Below, one piece after another: positions 33,185 through 37,388 of a stretch of 37,388 nucleotides of DNA. This stretch comes from Mesorhizobium sp. M1C.F.Ca.ET.210.01.1.1. Its GTDB lineage: Bacteria > Pseudomonadota > Alphaproteobacteria > Rhizobiales > Rhizobiaceae. The stretch is taken from positions 1 through 37,388 of the forward strand of contig NZ_SRUU01000042.1 in NCBI RefSeq assembly GCF_004791585.1, in the 5' to 3' direction. The notes below the pieces were generated by a model that saw only the letters and a list, made by a program, of their open reading frames with translations, had not been told where the DNA came from and made no database searches. Both the position numbers and the translations under genes were made by a program. Each line of letters starts with the position of its first letter. Position 1 is the stretch's first letter.

Positions 33185-34786
33185 TTAACCTGCGGCCTCC
33201 GCAAAACATTCGTCATAGAGTTCGCTGGCGTTTCCCGCATCACCGAACGAGGTCCAGCCGCCGTCCACGTAGAGGATCGAGCCGTTGATGTATGAGGCGT
33301 CAGACGAAGCAAGGAAGAACGATGCATCTGCGACGTCTTCTGGCCGTCCCATCCTGCCCATGGGGATGCGTCGTCCGATTGCTGTCAGGTCGATGCGGCC
33401 GGCTTTGGCCAACTGAGCAAGTGCGGGCGTGCGGATGTGGCCAGGAGCGACGGTGGCTGTCCGAATTCCGACCGGCCCGAGTTCGGCCGCCATGCAACGG
33501 GTCAGCATATCCATCCCCGCCTTGGAGGCGCCGTAGGCATGGCGCGGCGCGAACGGCAGAAAGCTGTCGATCGACCCGAGATTGAGGATCACGCCGCCCG
33601 GGCGCATAGCCTTGATCGCTTCGCGCGCGCAGGTGAAGGCGCCGGTAAGGTTGACATCCAGGACGTGTTCGAGCTGTTTCGACAGTTGCTCGATCGCAGG
33701 CACAATCCTGTCGGCGGTATCAGCACTATTGACCAGAACATCGATATACCCGAAGCGTCCCCTCAGTTCTTCGAACATCGACACCACATCGCTCTCGACG
33801 GCCACGTCCAGCGATTTCGCCAGATGCTTGCCGGGGAGCGATGTAGCCAGCTCTGCCGCTGCAGTGCCATCTTTATCAGCAATCACGACGGTGTCGCCGT
33901 TCGCGGCAAAGCGGCGAGCGACGGCCGCGCCAATGCTTTTTGCGCCACCGGTGACGAGCACGATTCGCGCATCTGTGCATTCGGCCGGACAGGAGAGCTC
34001 GGCTTGGAGCGCACCATCCACCGGCGGGTGAGCATCCCCCGGCTGGTTGAATGACATCCAGCCTCCGTCGACTGCCAGCACCGAGCCGGTGATGTAGCGC
34101 GCCTGCGTGCTGCTCAGAAAACGCACGACCCTGGCGATCTCGTCGGGGCGAGCCAAGCGCCCCATCGGCACGCGGCGGCGTATCGCCGCGAGGTCCATTT
34201 TGCCAGCGCGTGCCAGTTCTGTGACCATTGGGGTGCGGACGGAGCCCGGCGCCACCGCCGTGACGCGGATTCCTCGCATAGCCCACTCGCATGCAAGGGA
34301 CTTTGTCAACGAGATCACGCCAGCTTTCGAGGCTGCGTAGGCGTTGCGCCTGGGATTGCCGACCACGCCCGCCATCGAAGCCACATTGACGATCGCACCG
34401 CCCGGCTTCATGCGCCGCGCCGCTTCCCGGGCCATAACGAATGGCCCAATAAGGTTCACTGTCACGCCGCGTCGGAAGGTATCGACAGCGGTGTCGATGA
34501 TCCTATCCATCGTGGGTCCAACCGCCGCATTGTTGATGAGGACATCGATTTGCGCGAACCGTGCTTCGACCTGGCCGAAAAGTGAGAGCATGTCCTTCTC
34601 TCGCGACACATCGCACTCCAGACCGACGTGCGGCGACCCGAGATCCCGAGCCAGTTCAACCACACCACTGCCCGGAAGGTCCACCGCAACTACAGTGTCT
34701 CCGTCCGCGGCAAGGATATCGACCAGGGCACGGCCGATCCCGCCCGCAGCGCCTGTGATGATTACGGTGCGTGCTGCCAGTTTCAC
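33185..34786 (-). CDS. Tandem short-chain dehydrogenase/reductase (two SDR domains in one chain)
   Basis: The 533-residue protein is two classical SDRs in series. Domain 1 (about 1-245) has TGAAGGIG, NNAAVGP, a catalytic serine in NVASMAG, YAASK, and VDGGW. Domain 2 (about 270-515) has TGGAKSIG, VNSADT, LGSIDSF, YGASK, and VDGGW. Both carry complete Ser-Tyr-Lys residues, and their ends are near-identical in pattern (RRRVPMGRLARPDEIA versus GRRIPMGRMGRPEDVA), so the gene arose by internal duplication. Both should oxidise or reduce alcohols or ketones with NAD(P). I recall a double-SDR of similar size, y4vI, in NGR234. The start is GTG 34786, with GGAGAAG upstream. Confidence 0.9.
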   Translation of the reverse strand: MKLAARTVIITGAAGGIGRALVDILAADGDTVVAVDLPGSGVVELARDLGSPHVGLECDVSREKDMLSLFGQVEARFAQIDVLINNAAVGPTMDRIIDTAVDTFRRGVTVNLIGPFVMAREAARRMKPGGAIVNVASMAGVVGNPRRNAYAASKAGVISLTKSLACEWAMRGIRVTAVAPGSVRTPMVTELARAGKMDLAAIRRRVPMGRLARPDEIARVVRFLSSTQARYITGSVLAVDGGWMSFNQPGDAHPPVDGALQAELSCPAECTDARIVLVTGGAKSIGAAVARRFAANGDTVVIADKDGTAAAELATSLPGKHLAKSLDVAVESDVVSMFEELRGRFGYIDVLVNSADTADRIVPAIEQLSKQLEHVLDVNLTGAFTCAREAIKAMRPGGVILNLGSIDSFLPFAPRHAYGASKAGMDMLTRCMAAELGPVGIRTATVAPGHIRTPALAQLAKAGRIDLTAIGRRIPMGRMGRPEDVADASFFLASSDASYINGSILYVDGGWTSFGDAGNASELYDECFAEAAG

Positions 34787-34934
34787 GAGAGCTTCTCCAC
34801 GATGACCGCTTGTGATCTCAGCCCATCAACCTTGGGCGGAATGAAGGGCCGAGCCAAATCGTTGCAGTGACCGCCAGTTGCGGCCCCACACAGATGTCGT
34901 TCCCGTAGGGCGCTCATCCTCCATTTCTACCCAC

Positions 34935-35783
34935 TTATGCAGCTCCCAGTTGGGGACCCTCGACGCCATCTTGGTCGGTGGGGATGTGACCCTTGAGCAA
35001 CTGGTAGATGGGATCGTCTGGATGTTGTGCTCCAATCGGCTGTCGCCGGCCGAACCTATCTGCCTCAAGAATCGCTGGCGGGATTTGCTCCTCAACCCAA
35101 TCGTAGACGACTGTCCGTTCCGCAATTCGCCACTCGTCCTGCCTCTTCTGAAACAGATCGCAGTAACGGCCGCAAAGCAGCGTCTGACGTATTTCTTGGT
35201 CTGTATCCGGTCCGCGTTGCAGCGCGGTGAAATAGCTCTCGACCGCGGCCTCTGCTGAACTGATGAAGTCGATCAGGCTGTTCGTGATTTGATGGATGTT
35301 ACGGTGCCCCGGCAGACCGAGAGCAAATTGGATGAAGTCCTCTGCCGGTCCGCAATAGGGACCGTGCCTGTCATACGCTTCGGGCCAGTATGCGCTACGC
35401 AGCGCCGCCTCATCGGCGCGGTCTATCCCGCGGCAGTACCGATACAGGCAGTTGCGGATCGCCTCTCGGTCACGCAGTTCGGTAATTTTCGCGTGGTCGA
35501 CAGGGTCTGTCGCGAATTGTATGATTGTTTTATCCTTCCCGATGCCAGTCTGCACTTTGCGTGTGTCTCTCTCTACAACTGAGTTAGCGGGGGGCTCGTC
35601 AACTTCCAGAGCTTGTTCGGGGCAGGCTCGTACCCCTTTTGAGGCAAGCAGTTGCTCCCCATCGGCAACATCAATATCACCGGGCAAGATGTAGCCGGCG
35701 TCATCAAGCTTGAAGACTCTCGGCGCCCGCGCCCAGCAGCGCGCATGACCCTGGCATCTGGCTTTATGTACGACGACACGCAT
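34935..35783 (-). CDS. Ferredoxin-SnoaL-like fusion protein
   Basis: The 282-residue chain has two parts. Residues 1-70 are a small ferredoxin of the P450-partner type (RCQGHARCWARAPRVFKLDD, then GVRACPEQALEV). It has the C-x2-H-x2-C...CP pattern that usually holds a 3Fe-4S or 4Fe-4S cluster. Residues from about 100 to 250 form a SnoaL/NTF2-like domain (REAIRNCLYRYCRGIDRADE, AYDRHGPYCGPAEDF, HQITNSLIDF). SnoaL domains act as hydrolases, isomerases or dehydratases. It lies 29 bases downstream of the P450 gene, so the ferredoxin is its likely electron donor. The ATG at 35783 is chosen because TTGGAG lies seven bases upstream; a TTG at 35795 is in frame. Confidence 0.88.
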   Translation of the reverse strand: MRVVVHKARCQGHARCWARAPRVFKLDDAGYILPGDIDVADGEQLLASKGVRACPEQALEVDEPPANSVVERDTRKVQTGIGKDKTIIQFATDPVDHAKITELRDREAIRNCLYRYCRGIDRADEAALRSAYWPEAYDRHGPYCGPAEDFIQFALGLPGHRNIHQITNSLIDFISSAEAAVESYFTALQRGPDTDQEIRQTLLCGRYCDLFQKRQDEWRIAERTVVYDWVEEQIPPAILEADRFGRRQPIGAQHPDDPIYQLLKGHIPTDQDGVEGPQLGAA

Positions 35784-35812
35784 AGCGAACTCCAATGTCG
35801 TTGGCTGAAACT

Positions 35813-37078
35813 TCAGGACCAGTCCAGGATCAGATTCTCGATCCCGAACACATGGCCGCCGAAGGTGATAGGTTCAGTCCCTGTCTTGATCCGAAAGGCT
35901 GGGATGCGCGCCAGCCACTCCTCCAGGCCAATGACAATCTCCCGCCGGGCAAGGTGTGAGCCAAGACAACGATGGGGACCATAGCCAAAGGCAGCGTGCC
36001 GGTTGTCCTCGCGCGCCAGATCGATCTCATTCGGGCATTCGAATTCCGCCGGGTCACGATTGGCAATCATCGTGGCACAGGAAACATAGTCTCCCTTGCG
36101 GATCGGCGCGCCTTTGAAGTCGACATCCTTCGTTGCCACTCGGATCATCTGAATGGTCGAATAGGCGCGCAGCAATTCTTCCGCAGCGACGGCAATCCGG
36201 TCCGGTTCGCTTCGTAGCAATTCCTGATCTTTGGGGTTGCGCGCGAGATGGGCCAAGTCGAAGCATATGGCTGCTGAGACCGTGTCGAGTCCCGCGACGA
36301 ACACAAGCACGCCGATGCCACGGACTTCTTCGTCACTGAGCAGACGACCCTCGACCTTTGCCTTCACGATGAAGGTCATGAAATCATCGACCGGCTCCTT
36401 GCGGCGCTCGGTGGCAAGTTCGTCGATGAAGGCCACGATCGTCCGGGCTGCGGGTGGTCGTTGCTCCTTATCGCCGTGGAGCAGATCTCTAGCCCAGCCG
36501 ACAAATGTTTCTAGTCCGTTGTCCGAAAGCCCAATAAAGCGAAGGAAGATATTGACCGCGAACGGAACTGCAAAATCCTTCATGATGTCGCAGCTCGTGC
36601 CTGATGCGGCGATCCTGTCGATCAGCTTGATCGCTCGTTCCCGGACAGCCGGCTCCAATGCCATTACCCGCTTTGGCGAAAGCAGCGGATTGAGCAGTGA
36701 GCGAAAAACACCGTGGAATGGCGGATCGAGCTCAAGCGGGATCATCGGCCAGCTCTCGCCGAGCACAGAGGCGAAGATGCTGCGATGGCTGGAAAACGTT
36801 TCGGTGTCCTGCAGCACCCGGCGCTGGTCGCTCGCGCGAGTGATGACCCAGGTACCCCGACCGTCGCGCGTGTTGCTGGTTGAATAAAAGATCGGAGGCC
36901 CGGCATGAACGCAAGCAACCGCTGCATGCGGATCCCCGTTAGCGGTCGGCAACATGCCGGGCGACGTAAACAGGCTGAAGTCCCTCACCATTTCGGGCGG
37001 GACATGATCTGGAACCGGCCGCGATTTAACCGCGCCAGAATCGAGAGACCGTTCATGAGATGCTGTCGGCATTTGCAT
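35813..37078 (-). CDS. Cytochrome P450, CYP127-like
   Basis: The 421-residue soluble bacterial P450 has the I-helix oxygen motif VFVAGLDTVSAAI, the K-helix EELLR (ExxR), and the haem loop FGYGPHRCLGSHLARREI with Cys371. It should hydroxylate a small hydrophobic compound with electrons from the adjacent ferredoxin. By gene neighbours (ferredoxin-SnoaL, double SDR, LLM, nifQ) it matches what I recall of CYP127A1 (y4vG) in NGR234; the substrate is not known to me. A three-P450 gibberellin operon is excluded because CPS, KS and the other P450s are absent. The start is uncertain: ATG 37078 and 37072 lie at the predicted transcription start and have no ribosome site. Confidence 0.9.
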   Translation of the reverse strand: MQMPTASHERSLDSGAVKSRPVPDHVPPEMVRDFSLFTSPGMLPTANGDPHAAVACVHAGPPIFYSTSNTRDGRGTWVITRASDQRRVLQDTETFSSHRSIFASVLGESWPMIPLELDPPFHGVFRSLLNPLLSPKRVMALEPAVRERAIKLIDRIAASGTSCDIMKDFAVPFAVNIFLRFIGLSDNGLETFVGWARDLLHGDKEQRPPAARTIVAFIDELATERRKEPVDDFMTFIVKAKVEGRLLSDEEVRGIGVLVFVAGLDTVSAAICFDLAHLARNPKDQELLRSEPDRIAVAAEELLRAYSTIQMIRVATKDVDFKGAPIRKGDYVSCATMIANRDPAEFECPNEIDLAREDNRHAAFGYGPHRCLGSHLARREIVIGLEEWLARIPAFRIKTGTEPITFGGHVFGIENLILDWS

Positions 37079-37088
37079 GCAATCGTTG

Positions 37089-37104
37089 GTGCAAGCTCCG
37101 TGCC
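37089..37104 (-). promoter_or_regulatory. Sigma-54 (-24/-12) promoter of the P450-nifQ operon
   Basis: The minus strand reads CGGCAC-GGAGC-TTGCA, with ten bases between GG and GC. Only the first T of TGGCAC is changed. The predicted start is near 37078, exactly at the first P450 ATG. Confidence 0.85.
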
Positions 37105-37188
37105 GAATTCGTCTTTCGATAATCCTTGCCGTTTGCTGGGCAACAGGTGGCGCCTGCGCTGACTTGCTGGTCGGGATTGCAACATTCT

Positions 37189-37204
37189 TGTCCAGCGTCG
37201 GACA
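37189..37204. promoter_or_regulatory. NifA upstream activator site of the P450-nifQ operon
   Basis: TGT-CCAGCGTCGG-ACA is a perfect TGT-N10-ACA site, about 85 bases upstream of the -24 element at 37103. The spacing is very like that of the nifH site. Confidence 0.87.
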
Positions 37205-37256
37205 CAGAATGTAGAAAGCTAGACACCGACTTGGAGCAACTCAACTGGTGGGATCG

Positions 37257-37388
37257 CTAGCTGTGGAGCCTCAACAGGTTGTCCTCGGTTAGAGCGAGGC
37301 GACTGATAGGTGTTTTGGACTTTAGGCTCCCGTGGGGACGGTGCCAATTGTATCTGTGCAGCCAGACCGGCAACTCTGCGGCGCGGTG
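37257..37388 (-). CDS. IS481-type transposase C-terminus, runs off the window
   Basis: The minus strand, continuing beyond the right edge, reads RYNWHRPHGSLKSKTPISRL followed by ALTEDNLLRLHS and a stop at 37257. The YNWHRPHGSL block after the catalytic Glu is typical of IS481-type (and some IS3-type) integrase C-termini. Its start lies outside the window, so whether it is intact is unknown. It is about 50 bases from the P450 NifA site. Confidence 0.8.
   Translation of the reverse strand, partial: HRAAELPVWLHRYNWHRPHGSLKSKTPISRLALTEDNLLRLHS

Noticed and set aside
31994..37078. Gibberellin biosynthesis operon
   Set aside because: That operon has three P450s, a ferredoxin, one SDR, GGPP synthase and two diterpene cyclases. 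Here there is one P450 and none of the cyclases.

Overview
The window is a stretch of rhizobial symbiotic DNA. It carries nifHDKENX, a second sigma-54 gene paired with a peroxiredoxin, nifQ, an alpha-carbonic anhydrase, a CYP127-type P450 operon, and many broken insertion sequences. Gene order and protein content look most like a Mesorhizobium-type symbiosis island or plasmid; a Sinorhizobium/Rhizobium symbiotic plasmid is the main alternative. This placement rests on recall of gene neighbourhoods, not on a search.

Region 1 (1-8.1 kb) is a decayed accessory zone. It holds IS110, IS6, IS21 and IS630 remnants. Among them lie an apparently intact creatinase-like M24 gene and two intact paralogous Asp/Glu racemase-type genes. 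Fragments of an ABC-transporter ATPase, a RidA protein and a TauD-type dioxygenase are also present. Each racemase copy is followed at once by the same 76-bp IS6-end repeat.

Region 2 (8.1-18.2 kb, all minus strand) is the nitrogenase operon: nifH-nifD-nifK-nifE-nifN-nifX-DUF269, then an OmpR-type response regulator with a degenerate receiver and a tandem universal stress protein. A -24/-12 (sigma-54) promoter and a perfect NifA upstream activator site (TGT-N10-ACA) precede nifH.

Region 3 (18.5-25.8 kb) holds a frameshifted secreted-protein remnant, the alpha-carbonic anhydrase, and queC-queD-queE behind a probable preQ1-I riboswitch. A second, decayed copy of the queE 3' end lies on the far side of the carbonic anhydrase gene. 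An IS3-family element inserted inside an IS630 remnant and a luciferase-like monooxygenase (LLM) gene follow.

Region 4 (25.9-28.3 kb) has hisC, an IS21 fragment and an asnB pseudogene with a large internal deletion.

Region 5 (28.9-37.4 kb) has a NifA/sigma-54 promoter driving prxS-rpoN on the plus strand. Convergent to it is a minus-strand operon: P450, then a ferredoxin-SnoaL fusion, a double SDR, an LLM monooxygenase and nifQ. It starts from its own NifA/sigma-54 promoter. The window ends in the C-terminus of an IS481-type transposase.

Three separate transcription units (nifH, prxS-rpoN and the P450 operon) carry the same paired NifA and sigma-54 signals. They therefore look like one low-oxygen bacteroid regulon that includes its own sigma factor. 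The P450 operon is the best candidate for an uncharacterised system: it looks like a complete oxidative pathway co-transcribed with the molybdenum-donor gene nifQ.
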